DNA of 15,747 bases from Bacteroidota bacterium (GCA_030706265.1 JAUZOX010000019.1:1-15747); one strand, 5' to 3'. Positions 1 through 6,904 are shown, counted from the stretch's first letter. Program-made: numbers and translations. Notes: generated by a model from the letters alone, not told the origin.

Positions 1-11
1 ATTTTCATTTC

Positions 12-43
12 AAAAAGTCACCCTGTATGTCGGGTGACTTTTT
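12..43. terminator. Hairpin terminator of an upstream gene
   Basis: A perfect 12-base inverted repeat (AAAAAGTCACCC at 12-23, GGGTGACTTTTT at 32-43) encloses an 8-base loop. It has an A-run on one side and a T-run on the other, so it could work as an intrinsic terminator in both directions. It probably ends a plus-strand gene lying before the window. Confidence 0.8.
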
Positions 44-174
44 GATTCTATATCGTTTTTATTATTCAAGACCAAAGAGAATTAAACCACGAAATATAAA
101 AAGCGCCCATAAAAAAAATAAAACTTTTCATACTATCAATTGTTCTATGCACAACAAAGCAAAAAACAGGTGGT

Positions 175-1059
175 ATGATTACATATTCTATCAAAGATGT
201 TGAAAAACTAACTGGAATAAAGGCTCATACTATTCGAATTTGGGAAAAGCGGTATAATATAGTCTGTCCTAGTAGAACCAATACCAATATCCGATTTTAT
301 AACGATGGCGATTTAAAACGGTTATTGAATATTTCGATTTTGAATCGAAACGGATATAAAATTTCCAATATTGTCCGCCTGAGTGGGGAAGAGATCAATA
401 ATAATATTCTGGAGGCTTCGACAGGACCTGCCAATTTTGAGAGTCAGATTGAGAATCTGATTGTTGCTATGATTGATTTGGATGAAAATAAATTTGAGAA
501 ATCAATATCCAATAGCATCCTTCGTCTCGGGTTTGAAGAAGCCGTTGCCGATGTCATTTTTCCTTTCCTGGAAAAGATTGGTCTACTATGGCAAATAGGG
601 ACCATATGTCCTGCCCATGAACATTTTATCACTAATCTTATCCGACAGAAATTTATCATTGCACTGGATGCTGAAAACAGGTCCCCCCTGCCCCATTGCA
701 AAACGTTTTTACTTTTCCTTCCCGAAGGTGAGATGCATGAATTAAGTCTTCTCTTTTATTCCTTTTTAATTAAAAAAAGAGGGCATCATGTGATCTATCT
801 CGGACAAAATCTTCCGGTCGAATATCTGCAGCAGGCTATCCTGATCTCGCATCCCGACTTTTTGGTCACCACCCTTACTTCAGCCATAACCAATTATGAA
901 TTGGTTGCTTTCATCAAAGCGTTATCCGAGCAATTTCCATATCAGACCATCATCATCGGTGGTCACCAGGTAACAGCTCTAACTGATCTTCATTTAAAAA
1001 ATGTTTTCGCAATGAAGCGAAAATCGGATCTCGAAAATATTCTTTTAAATATTGATTAG
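175..1059 (+). CDS. MerR-family regulator with cobalamin-binding domain (CarH/LitR-like)
   Basis: Likely a B12-dependent transcription factor. Residues 3-65 form a MerR winged-helix domain (YSIKDVEKLTGIKAHTIRIW). Residues about 85-165 look like the four-helix cap of methionine-synthase-type B12 modules and contain W139-x9-E149-H150, the signature described for CarH photoreceptors. Residues 175-290 look like the Rossmann-type B12-binding domain: E186-x-H188 is placed where the lower axial histidine ligand sits, and G262-G263 lies near the end. The usual glycine three residues after that histidine is serine (S191). In CarH and LitR, adenosylcobalamin in the dark favours a DNA-binding tetramer, and light breaks the Co-C bond and releases DNA. 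That this protein senses light is inferred. Length (294 aa) fits the family. The next plus-strand gene encodes an ECF sigma factor, a known partner of LitR. A GGTGG stretch lies just before the ATG. Confidence 0.85.
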   Translation: MITYSIKDVEKLTGIKAHTIRIWEKRYNIVCPSRTNTNIRFYNDGDLKRLLNISILNRNGYKISNIVRLSGEEINNNILEASTGPANFESQIENLIVAMIDLDENKFEKSISNSILRLGFEEAVADVIFPFLEKIGLLWQIGTICPAHEHFITNLIRQKFIIALDAENRSPLPHCKTFLLFLPEGEMHELSLLFYSFLIKKRGHHVIYLGQNLPVEYLQQAILISHPDFLVTTLTSAITNYELVAFIKALSEQFPYQTIIIGGHQVTALTDLHLKNVFAMKRKSDLENILLNID

Positions 1060-1236
1060 TTGCTTATTCTATCCTTAATTTCCATTCCCGTTTATTAACC
1101 TCCATGTGGTAATCATGTTGGGCTGCCGGATTCTCGTCGGTGGTTTCGGCCCTATTCTCATCCCGATTACTTCAGGTTTGCTTTATTTCAAAAAAGCTCA
1201 TCGATCCTCACTTCTAGCTCGTTTTGCATACAGCTT

Positions 1237-1260
1237 TTTGTTTAACTAAAATTAAACAAA
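1237..1260. promoter_or_regulatory. Palindrome, candidate operator
   Basis: TTTGTTTAA (1237-1245) and TTAAACAAA (1252-1260) form a perfect 9-base inverted repeat around a 6-base spacer. A 14-base stretch starting at 1234, GCTTTTTGTTTAAC, recurs with one change at 1431-1444 in the leader of the sigma gene. The symmetry and the reuse next to a MerR-type regulator suggest a protein-binding site. The binding protein is inferred, not shown. Confidence 0.45.
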
Positions 1261-1409
1261 GATGATAACTCCCTGGATGTGTTTAGAATGAAGGGGAAAG
1301 GCTAAATCAAGCCCCATAAACCCTATTTTATAATAATCTCACTATCAGTATTAATCATTTTATTTATAAATTTATATCTTTATTTAGTCTTATTTTAAAT
1401 AATATTATG

Positions 1410-1417
1410 TATATTTG
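1410..1417 (+). promoter_or_regulatory. Candidate -7 element for the ECF sigma gene
   Basis: TATATTTG matches the Bacteroidota -7 consensus TAnnTTTG and lies 58 bases before the ATG at 1476. A clear TTTG at -33 is missing, so the promoter may be weak or need an activator. The repeat of the candidate operator at 1431-1444 would fall just after the expected transcription start, a position suited to repression. Confidence 0.5.
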
Positions 1418-1475
1418 TTCCGAATTGCATGCTTTTTGTTAAACATAATAAGAGAAACCTTAAACCAAAGTAGCC

Positions 1476-1982
1476 ATGACAGCAATCGAATTTAACTCCA
1501 GGTTAATGAACCTTCATAGCAACTTACAGTACTTTGCTAACTCCTTGACAAACGACAGAGAAGAAGCTAAAGATCTGATCCAGGATACTTATTTAAAGGC
1601 ATTGGTAAACAGGGATAAGTTTGCAGATGATACAAACCTGAAAGCCTGGACTTTTACGATAATGAAAAACACCTTTATCAACAATTATCGTAGAAATCAG
1701 AAAGCCAACACAATAGTAGATAATACGGAGGATTTGTTCTTCTTAAATATACCCCGGAAATCGGATTTTCCGGCACCCGACAGCGATTATCATTTTAAAG
1801 AAATACAGAAAAAAATATCCTACCTTGACGAGGTGCAGCGCATGCCCTTTGAGATGCACAATGCCGGTTTCAAATACAAGGAAATCGCTGATAAACTGAA
1901 CATTTCAATTGGAACGGTCAAGAGCCGAATATTTTTTACCCGGAAAAAGCTGATGGAAACCTTGAAAGATTTCCAGTCTTAA
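1476..1982 (+). CDS. ECF-type RNA polymerase sigma factor
   Basis: A short sigma-70 family protein (168 aa) with only regions 2 and 4, as in extracytoplasmic-function sigma factors. Region 2 covers about residues 10-75, with DLIQDTYLKAL (33-43) and the promoter-melting segment around LKAWTFTIMKNTFINNYRR (55-73). Region 4 covers about residues 112-162, with the helix-turn-helix YKEIADKLNISIGTVKSRI (134-152) that would read the -35 box. No transmembrane anti-sigma gene follows; a hairpin lies right after the stop. Control may therefore come from the upstream B12-type MerR regulator, as with LitR and LitS in Streptomyces. The target genes are not visible in this window. The start is supported by the sequence beginning a few residues before region 2 and by the A-rich leader. 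Confidence 0.88.
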   Translation: MTAIEFNSRLMNLHSNLQYFANSLTNDREEAKDLIQDTYLKALVNRDKFADDTNLKAWTFTIMKNTFINNYRRNQKANTIVDNTEDLFFLNIPRKSDFPAPDSDYHFKEIQKKISYLDEVQRMPFEMHNAGFKYKEIADKLNISIGTVKSRIFFTRKKLMETLKDFQS

Positions 1983-1989
1983 ATGCATT

Positions 1990-2061
1990 GAAAAGAGAGA
2001 CCGCTATTCCTCATGGTTGGTTGTGGTGGCTGTTTATGATCGGAGTAGCGGCCCTCTTTTC
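1990..2061 (+). terminator. Terminator-like hairpin after the sigma gene
   Basis: GAAAAGAG...CCGCTATTCC (1990-2010) pairs with GGAGTAGCGG-CCCTCTTTTC (2042-2061) with one bulge and a G-U pair. It starts 7 bases after the sigma stop codon and ends in CTCTTTTCT, a short T-rich tail. Confidence 0.65.
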
Positions 2062-2072
2062 TAATTCCTATC

Positions 2073-2186
2073 ACACTTTTAAGCCCCAGTTTGACATTTA
2101 ACATCCTGTAATACAGTGATCCTTGATTTTTAAAATGATTTTTGTATTACAGGAATTTTTTTTGTGCCACGCCAGCGTAAAAGTGT
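2073..2186. repeat. Nested inverted repeats, possible mobile-element relic
   Basis: The outer arms are ACACTTTTA (2073-2081) and TAAAAGTGT (2178-2186), with two further matching bases inside after one mismatch. The inner arms are TCCTGTAATAC (2104-2114) and GTATTACAGGA (2144-2154), a perfect 11-base stem with a 29-base loop followed by a T-run (2156-2163). The inner part alone could be a terminator. The outer pair suggests a small inserted element or insertion-sequence ends, but no target duplication was found. Confidence 0.45.
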
Positions 2187-2571
2187 CAAAATGAAAAACG
2201 ACCGCATTGAATACCCTCTATTTTCCCAAAATGAAAGAAAAAGGGGGATCATAAGCCCTTTGCTTTGATAAATTGACCATTCAGGCTTAAACCAAAGCAA
2301 TCCGATTCCGCTTTTGATAAACCAATCGAATTAACTTTCTTACAACAAAGGGGAAAACAAATAAACGACCACTTTCAGACCCGCATTTCCTACATAACTA
2401 CCATTCAGATAATTATAGAACTATTACATTCAGTTCCCTTTGCTTTTCTTTTTTTTCCGCATCGTGAAAAAAAAATTCAGCTGAGTTTCATGCTGTGAAA
2501 ACCAATTTATACAAAATAAACACGTTATAAACTAGACGATTACAAAACCTGCAGAGCAAGTCTCAATTATT

Positions 2572-2619
2572 TTTCCCAATTTGAAACTCAAAAAATTCTT
2601 ATTTTCTCAAATTGGGAAA
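2572..2619. terminator. Stem-loop just behind the transporter gene
   Basis: A perfect 13-base inverted repeat, TTTCCCAATTTGA (2572-2584) and TCAAATTGGGAAA (2607-2619), lies 6 bases beyond the stop codon of the minus-strand transporter gene. Read on the minus strand it is followed by A-rich rather than T-rich sequence, so it is not a textbook terminator. It could protect the mRNA 3' end instead. Confidence 0.5.
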
Positions 2620-2625
2620 TTTGTA

Positions 2626-3540
2626 CTAGTCCACACTGGGCCGAATACTTAATTTTATGATTGCAATTAAAAGAATTATTGCACTTATCCATTGAACCGG
2701 GGTCAATACTTTTCCGTTAAAAAGATAGTCAAACAAAATGGCCGATAAGGGAAACAGCAGTTCACAAATGGTCGCGACCATCGCTTTCACTTTTCGCAAG
2801 CCGTAATAAAACAGGAACAAGGCCCCCGATCCGGTAGTAAATCCTATCAGGACCAATATCGCCCAATTCTGCGCTGTCGTAGTGTGGAATTGAGTATAAG
2901 TACCGGCCATAATCATTATCAACAACATGATAACGGTGGTAAATCCGTAACGAAAAAAGGTCACTGAAATAAAATCAACTTTATTTATAATTTTCTTGCC
3001 GAAAACAGTGGCGCTTCCAAATGAAAAAGCCGCCATGAGTGAGAACAGTGCGGCAAGTGCCGTACGGGATCCGGTATTAAAATCAGGCAAATGCAATCCA
3101 AATGCGAGAAAATAACTTGCCACGATTGCAACCGAAGCCCAAACCACAAATCCCTTATGCACCTTTTCTTTTAAAAGAACCGAAGCCAACAAGATAGCAA
3201 ATACCGGCTGAAGTTTTTGCAATAAGACAACCACCGTCAAACTTTGAAAGTTCACCAGGAAAAGCGCCTTGACCATAGCCAATGTGCCAAGTGCCCCTCC
3301 GAATAATGCGATCAGAAAGAAATACATTAAATCTATCCCTGTAAAGGTTCTTAACTCCTTATAAGACTTATAGCAAAAGAGATTTAAGATCACAAACGGA
3401 ATACAGTGTACCATAAAAACCACGTACGAAATGCTGAGGTTATAGAGACGTGGCGTGAGTACTATTCCATCAAAGCCCCATAAAATAGCAGCAAAACTAA
3501 TAGCAAGGGCACCTGTCAGTATATTGGAATTCAATTTCAT
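2626..3540 (-). CDS. EamA-family (drug/metabolite superfamily) transporter
   Basis: A 304-residue integral membrane protein with about ten hydrophobic segments arranged as two EamA repeats. The first repeat covers about residues 8-150 and the second about 163-300. Each ends in the typical pattern of a hydrophobic helix and a charged residue before the last helix: LLQKLQPVFAILLASVLLKE (106-125) and ELLFPLSAILFDYLF. The family exports or imports small metabolites such as amino acids, sugars or drugs; the substrate cannot be read from the sequence. The ATG at 3540 is the only sensible start, because the next methionine comes after the first helix. The start codon lies inside a repeated dyad (3536-3628) that also covers the start of the next gene upstream, so the two genes may share control. 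A stem-loop follows the stop. Confidence 0.9.
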   Translation of the reverse strand: MKLNSNILTGALAISFAAILWGFDGIVLTPRLYNLSISYVVFMVHCIPFVILNLFCYKSYKELRTFTGIDLMYFFLIALFGGALGTLAMVKALFLVNFQSLTVVVLLQKLQPVFAILLASVLLKEKVHKGFVVWASVAIVASYFLAFGLHLPDFNTGSRTALAALFSLMAAFSFGSATVFGKKIINKVDFISVTFFRYGFTTVIMLLIMIMAGTYTQFHTTTAQNWAILVLIGFTTGSGALFLFYYGLRKVKAMVATICELLFPLSAILFDYLFNGKVLTPVQWISAIILLIAIIKLSIRPSVD

Positions 3541-3628
3541 ACAAAAATAAATTGATTAAATAGGTCGTATGGAACTCGCATTGATAATTTTCATCGTTGT
3601 TTGTAATCTTCGATCATGCTCGTTTCAT
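3536..3628 (-). repeat. Copy B of a 94-base start-region repeat
   Basis: This stretch aligns with 4180-4273 over about 94 columns with one gap; by hand I count about 74 identities. Both copies begin with TTCAT that includes the start codon of a minus-strand membrane protein gene and end with CATGCTCGTTTCAT. The best conserved blocks are GTCGTATGGAACT and CATGCTCGTTTCAT. On the minus strand TATTTTTG (3542-3549) matches the -7 consensus but lies one base before the ATG, which would make the message leaderless. Role unknown; control of the two genes is plausible. Confidence 0.75.
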
Positions 3629-3668
3629 ACGAAAATAATTTGTATTAAAATGGTCGTATTGAACCTGC
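3624..3668 (-). repeat. Partial copy C of the start-region repeat
   Basis: About 43 bases matching the left half of the repeat, sharing AAATAATTTGTATTAAA exactly with copy A. It overlaps the end of copy B by TTCAT, so C and B form a tandem unit with an 88-base period. It holds the near-palindrome GTTTCATACGA (3622-3632) and TCGTATTGAAC (3654-3664), 9 of 11 positions. In C the ATG that corresponds to a gene start opens a frame of only four codons (stop at TGA), so no gene follows it. Confidence 0.7.
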
Positions 3669-3728
3669 CCGAAAGAAGACCCTTGGCGTTTGCCTATTCA
3701 AACATACCCGTTTCAATATAATGTACCT

Positions 3729-4184
3729 TTAAATTATAAACAGGATGATCCAAAGCAACAATATGGTTCGCAAAACACTGGAAAAAAACCGGACCCAGTT
3801 AAAAAGCCGTATTTTAGACACTAATTTTTTATCGAATGAAAACCGTAATTTTTGAATCATGGGTACCTGAAACAGAAAAGTATTTATGGCAACCAACGCC
3901 AAAAGAAGATAGGTGATCAGGACCGGAAGTTGTAATTTTGAATGCAACGGCAAAAAAGCCAACCAAAATGCGAATAAAATTTCAAGTATCATTACCGGAT
4001 AGATAATCCATGAAATTCTGGTAACATATTTTTTAAAGTAGCAGCCGAAATCAAAAGAGGAAACGTGATTCAACAAAGGATATTGAATCAATTGAATAAA
4101 AGACACAATACTGGTCATTAATACAGAAGTACAGAGATTTCCGAGTAGGGCAACAAACACCAAAAAGGAAATGGATAAATTCAT
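3729..4184 (-). CDS. Small four-helix membrane protein, function unknown
   Basis: A 151-residue hydrophobic protein with four predicted membrane helices, at about residues 5-35, 57-77, 84-105 and 131-151. Polar motifs between helices include FQLIQYP-like SFIQLIQYPLL (28-38), FLFQVPMIQKL and NWVRFFSSVLR. This layout recalls DUF1772/anthrone-oxygenase-like membrane proteins and a conserved Bacteroidota membrane family, but I cannot name the family with confidence. An upstream ATG at 4226 would add 14 residues (beginning MQVPYD). I chose 4184 because those codons fall in the repeat shared with the transporter gene's untranslated region, and because ATG 4184 lines up with the transporter start. 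It is separated from the transporter by about 190 bases holding repeat copies B and C. Confidence 0.65.
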   Translation of the reverse strand: MNLSISFLVFVALLGNLCTSVLMTSIVSFIQLIQYPLLNHVSSFDFGCYFKKYVTRISWIIYPVMILEILFAFWLAFLPLHSKLQLPVLITYLLLALVAINTFLFQVPMIQKLRFSFDKKLVSKIRLFNWVRFFSSVLRTILLLWIILFII

Positions 4185-4273
4185 GCGTAAATAATTTGTA
4201 TTAAATATGTCGTATGGAACTTGCATGGACGACTTTTATTGGTGTTTGTGTTTTTAAAACATGCTCGTTTCAT
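4180..4273 (-). repeat. Copy A of the 94-base start-region repeat
   Basis: It matches copy B (3536-3628) at about 74 of 94 columns and copy C at about 38 of 43. It begins at the start codon of the four-helix membrane protein gene. The position where copy B has TATTTTTG reads TATTTACG here, a poor -7 match, which argues that the conserved feature is not simply the promoter core. Confidence 0.75.
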
Positions 4274-4388
4274 TGATGGAAGTGGTTTAAGATCCAAAAT
4301 TACCATTAATTGCTAAACCAGCGTCTGCTTAATATAAGGTTCGTTTACACTTTTCACTCAAACAGTCAGCGACTTTTCTGCTTGATGT

Positions 4389-5030
4389 TCATTTTTTATG
4401 AGCGGAGATATACGAATAATTTGAAGGAACCAACTCCCGGGGTGTAATCCATTTTCCATGCATATCTTTTTCCGGAATTGGCGTTCCCAATAAATCACAC
4501 GACCTTCCGAGAGTATCTTTGCATATGATGCGCATACTTCCATTCGCAATGGATTTAAGCACGGAATCAATCACCGATTGCTCATTTTTCCCTTTAAGTG
4601 AAATGCCAATACCCGAACCCACCACATTATTGAAGAGGTCCATATCCGTTGCGGCTTTATCGGGAATATTGCCTTCTTCAAACCTGTTCCGCTTAAAATT
4701 ACGAAAGTCTCCCCGTTCATGGGCTCGGCCAAGCGAAAGTGACTTTCGAACGCCTATCTTTTCGGTGAGTGTGGCCATCCAAAATGAATGCCGGAATGCA
4801 TCCAGCTTGCCACCCGACGGATCCCGGTCAGGATTGCCAACTCTGTTAAGGCTGTCGGTTACGAACCTGCATCTTACCGTTAATTTCCAGGCTCTCATTG
4901 CAACAAACGGATGAACTATCGCCCATTTTTTCTCGGCACAAGAAAGCCGGAGGAAGGAATGGAACGCCTTTTCCTGTGACACCGCATAGAAGGGGATAAT
5001 CAGCAATAAAAGGATAATCAGTTTTCGCAT
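4389..5030 (-). CDS. Secreted DUF6973-like protein
   Basis: A 213-residue protein with a signal peptide at residues 1-19 (MRKLIILLLLIIPFYAVSQ), probably cut after the serine, so it acts in the periplasm or outside. The core has GGKLDAFRHSFWMATLTEKIG (two pieces, 73-93), GRAHERGDF (101-109) and MDLFNNVVGSGIG (130-142). The order of DAFRH-W, AHE and MDLxNNxxG agrees with my memory of domain family DUF6973. H81, H104, E105, D131 and N134-N135 are the polar residues most likely to matter; a metal or hydrolase site is possible but unproven. It starts 3 bases after the stop of the membrane-anchored protein gene upstream (5034), so the two form an operon transcribed leftwards. No clear U-tract terminator follows; only a 7-base repeat (TGGTTTA/TAAACCA, 4283-4320) was seen. 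Confidence 0.65.
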   Translation of the reverse strand: MRKLIILLLLIIPFYAVSQEKAFHSFLRLSCAEKKWAIVHPFVAMRAWKLTVRCRFVTDSLNRVGNPDRDPSGGKLDAFRHSFWMATLTEKIGVRKSLSLGRAHERGDFRNFKRNRFEEGNIPDKAATDMDLFNNVVGSGIGISLKGKNEQSVIDSVLKSIANGSMRIICKDTLGRSCDLLGTPIPEKDMHGKWITPRELVPSNYSYISAHKK

Positions 5031-5033
5031 AGA

Positions 5034-5555
5034 TTAAAACAATCGTGCCGCCTCACTCCTGATTAAAAACAGTGCCTGTTCAGCAGGATTATTGGTCTGC
5101 TCAAGTACATTTTGCATAAACCGGGCAGCAAAAGTCCCTTCATCAGCATTGCTATCCAAACCAGCAGCTGTGACATTCACCTGTTGGATGGTCTGTTCTA
5201 CTGCAGATCTGACCATGGACCAGCAATTACCTGAAACATATATTTGCTGCGAAAGGTTGTGTTCAAACTCTTCATGAATACTTTGAATCAAATTCTGTTG
5301 CAATTTAGACAAGCCAATCCCCGGTTTTGCCACTCTTAAAACAAGTGGTGCAGGAGATATCCGCTCCATTAACAAAGCCAACCGTTCATAAGCTTGTAAC
5401 CTCACTGGCATAGTGATCTTGCGGGCTTCGACCAATAACTGCTTTTCAGACCTGCCGATTTCCAGTTTCCAGAAATGCCGTTGCATCAGGTAAACTGCTG
5501 CCAGAACAAGTAATCCCGGCAATATCAACTCTACAATTTCAAGAAGAATATTCAT
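5034..5555 (-). CDS. Conserved membrane-anchored protein of unknown function
   Basis: A 173-residue protein with one N-terminal membrane helix (about residues 5-25, LEIVELILPGLLVLAAVYLM) and a soluble, mostly helical remainder. The segment RLQAYERLALLMERISPAPL (53-72) and the segment with EEFEHNLSQQIYVS, followed by a helix with WSMVRSAVEQ, have the look of a conserved Bacteroidota protein family I have seen only as hypothetical. No catalytic motif is visible. It is the first gene of a two-gene unit with the secreted DUF6973-like gene and is divergent from the aminotransferase gene. The start is fixed by the helix beginning almost at the ATG. Confidence 0.65.
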   Translation of the reverse strand: MNILLEIVELILPGLLVLAAVYLMQRHFWKLEIGRSEKQLLVEARKITMPVRLQAYERLALLMERISPAPLVLRVAKPGIGLSKLQQNLIQSIHEEFEHNLSQQIYVSGNCWSMVRSAVEQTIQQVNVTAAGLDSNADEGTFAARFMQNVLEQTNNPAEQALFLIRSEAARLF

Positions 5556-5595
5556 AGTTAAAAATTTAACATTTTTATATTAATCGTGTTACTTG

Positions 5596-5603
5596 CAAAT
5601 ATC
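5596..5603 (-). promoter_or_regulatory. Weak -7-like element for the minus-strand pair
   Basis: Read on the minus strand, GATATTTG differs from TAnnTTTG only at its first base and is followed by C. It lies about 40 bases before the ATG at 5555. No TTTG is found at the -33 distance. Confidence 0.35.
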
Positions 5604-5661
5604 GGAATAATAAAACGAATGAAGCACAACTTTCGATTAAAACAGTTTGAGTTAAAAATGA

Positions 5662-5669
5662 TAACTTTG
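5662..5669 (+). promoter_or_regulatory. -7 promoter element of the central cluster
   Basis: TAACTTTG, followed by C, is an exact match to the Bacteroidota -7 element, 29 bases before the ATG at 5699. A good -33 TTTG was not found at 18-21 bases upstream. It would drive the aminotransferase gene and probably the genes up to 11814. Confidence 0.65.
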
Positions 5670-5698
5670 CAGTGAAATTCACATAAAACTATTATACG

Positions 5699-6904
5699 AT
5701 GCAACAAGTCCTGTCAAACAGAATCATAACATTGTCGGAATCAGAAACCCTAGCGATGAGCAAGAAGAGTCGTGAGCTGGAAAGCCAGGGTAAGAATGTT
5801 ATCAACTTGAGTATTGGCCAACCTGACTTCTTTACACCCGATTATATAAAAGAGGCAGGAAAAAAAGCAATTGATGAAAATTATTCATCCTACCCACCTG
5901 TTTCAGGATATGCTGATTTAAGGGCGGCAATATGCCGTAAGCTCAAACGGGATAATGGCGTAGACTACAAGCCTGCACAAATAGTAGTGTCGACGGGTGC
6001 CAAACAATCATTGTCAAATGTCATTTATGCTTTAATCAATCCGGACGACGAAGTTATCGTACCTTCACCTTATTGGGTCTCTTATAAGGAAATGATCAAA
6101 CTTGCTGAAGGTAACGCAAAGTTTATTGAAACAACGATCGATTCGCGTTTTAAGATCACTCCCGAACAACTTGAAGCTGCCATCACACCTAAGACCAAGT
6201 TATTTCTTTTCTCAAGTCCTTCAAATCCAACCGGTACGATCTATTCCAAAGAAGAACTGCGTGCACTGGCCGATGTCTTTGCCCGTCACCCGAACATCTA
6301 TATCCTTTCGGATGAGATATATGAACTGATCAACTTCAACGGAAAACATGAAAGCATCTCACAGTTTGAAGACATCCGGGATCGGGTAATCATCGTTAAC
6401 GGAGTTTCCAAAGGTTTTGCAATGACCGGATGGCGTTTAGGTTATATTGCCGCTCCCCAGTTTATTGCAGAAGCCTGTGATAAACTACAGGGACAAATCA
6501 CTTCCGCAACCTGCAGCATCTCGCAACGTGCCTCGCTGGCAGCCATTGAGGCCGATCCCAATACCAGTGAAGATTTGAAAAAGATGAATGTGGCCTTCCT
6601 GAAAAGACGTGATCTTGTCTATAAACTTCTCCAGGAAGTACCCGGTTTTAAATCCTATTTACCCGACGGGGCCTTTTACTTCTTCCCCGATATTTCCGGG
6701 CTCATTGGAAGATCCAACGGTAAGGTTACGATTACGGGAGCTTCAATGTTGTGCGACTACATCCTCGATAATGTCTATGTTGCCCTTGTTGCCGGAGAGG
6801 GTTTTGGAAATCCCAAATGCATCCGCCTTTCGTATGCCACATCGGAAGAAAAACTGATCGAAGGAATAAATCGTATTAAAACCTTACTGGCAGATTTCAA
6901 ATAA
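5699..6904 (+). CDS. Class I PLP-dependent aminotransferase (aspartate aminotransferase type)
   Basis: Transfers an amino group between an amino acid, probably aspartate, and 2-oxoglutarate in the cytoplasm. At 401 residues it has the length of the subgroup Ib (Thermus/Rhizobium-type) aspartate aminotransferases. Visible motifs: NLSIGQPDF (36-44), which includes the substrate-binding loop; STGAKQSLSN (98-107), which holds the cofactor phosphate; SNPTG (175-179) with N176; D205 and Y208, which contact the PLP ring; the Schiff-base lysine K238 in SKGFAMTGWRLGY; and R376 in CIRLSY, which binds the substrate carboxylate. All key residues are present. The exact amino acid preference cannot be decided, so no gene symbol is given. 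It is the first gene of the central cluster and has an exact -7 element 29 bases upstream. Confidence 0.9.
   Translation: MQQVLSNRIITLSESETLAMSKKSRELESQGKNVINLSIGQPDFFTPDYIKEAGKKAIDENYSSYPPVSGYADLRAAICRKLKRDNGVDYKPAQIVVSTGAKQSLSNVIYALINPDDEVIVPSPYWVSYKEMIKLAEGNAKFIETTIDSRFKITPEQLEAAITPKTKLFLFSSPSNPTGTIYSKEELRALADVFARHPNIYILSDEIYELINFNGKHESISQFEDIRDRVIIVNGVSKGFAMTGWRLGYIAAPQFIAEACDKLQGQITSATCSISQRASLAAIEADPNTSEDLKKMNVAFLKRRDLVYKLLQEVPGFKSYLPDGAFYFFPDISGLIGRSNGKVTITGASMLCDYILDNVYVALVAGEGFGNPKCIRLSYATSEEKLIEGINRIKTLLADFK

Larger units (their letters stand above)
1060..1475. other. 416-base intergenic region between the MerR regulator and the sigma gene
   Basis: No convincing reading frame was seen. 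The left half (1060-1230) has near-average base composition and no recognisable signal; the right half is very A+T-rich. It holds the palindrome at 1237-1260 and a -7-like element at 1410-1417, both listed separately. The long upstream region fits a regulated sigma gene with its own promoter. Confidence 0.6.
1983..2625. other. 643-base non-coding region between convergent genes
   Basis: No reading frame with recognisable content on either strand. It contains the hairpin after the sigma gene, a nested inverted repeat at 2073-2186, a smaller repeat TTGCTTTG/CAAAGCAA (2260-2267, 2293-2300), and the stem-loop at 2572-2619 behind the transporter gene. The stretch 2301-2571 is A+T-rich and holds nothing I recognise. 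Confidence 0.6.

Noticed and set aside
140..157. Short dyad TTGTT...AACAA before the MerR-type gene as an autoregulatory operator
   Set aside because: Arms of only five bases in A+T-rich sequence, without the longer match shared by the two sites near the sigma gene.
4181..4273. A 30-codon frame on the minus strand through repeat copy A whose TGA overlaps the ATG of the four-helix protein gene (ATGA), a possible leader peptide
   Set aside because: The equivalent frame in copy B stops after four codons and the copies differ by an indel, so the coding potential is not conserved.
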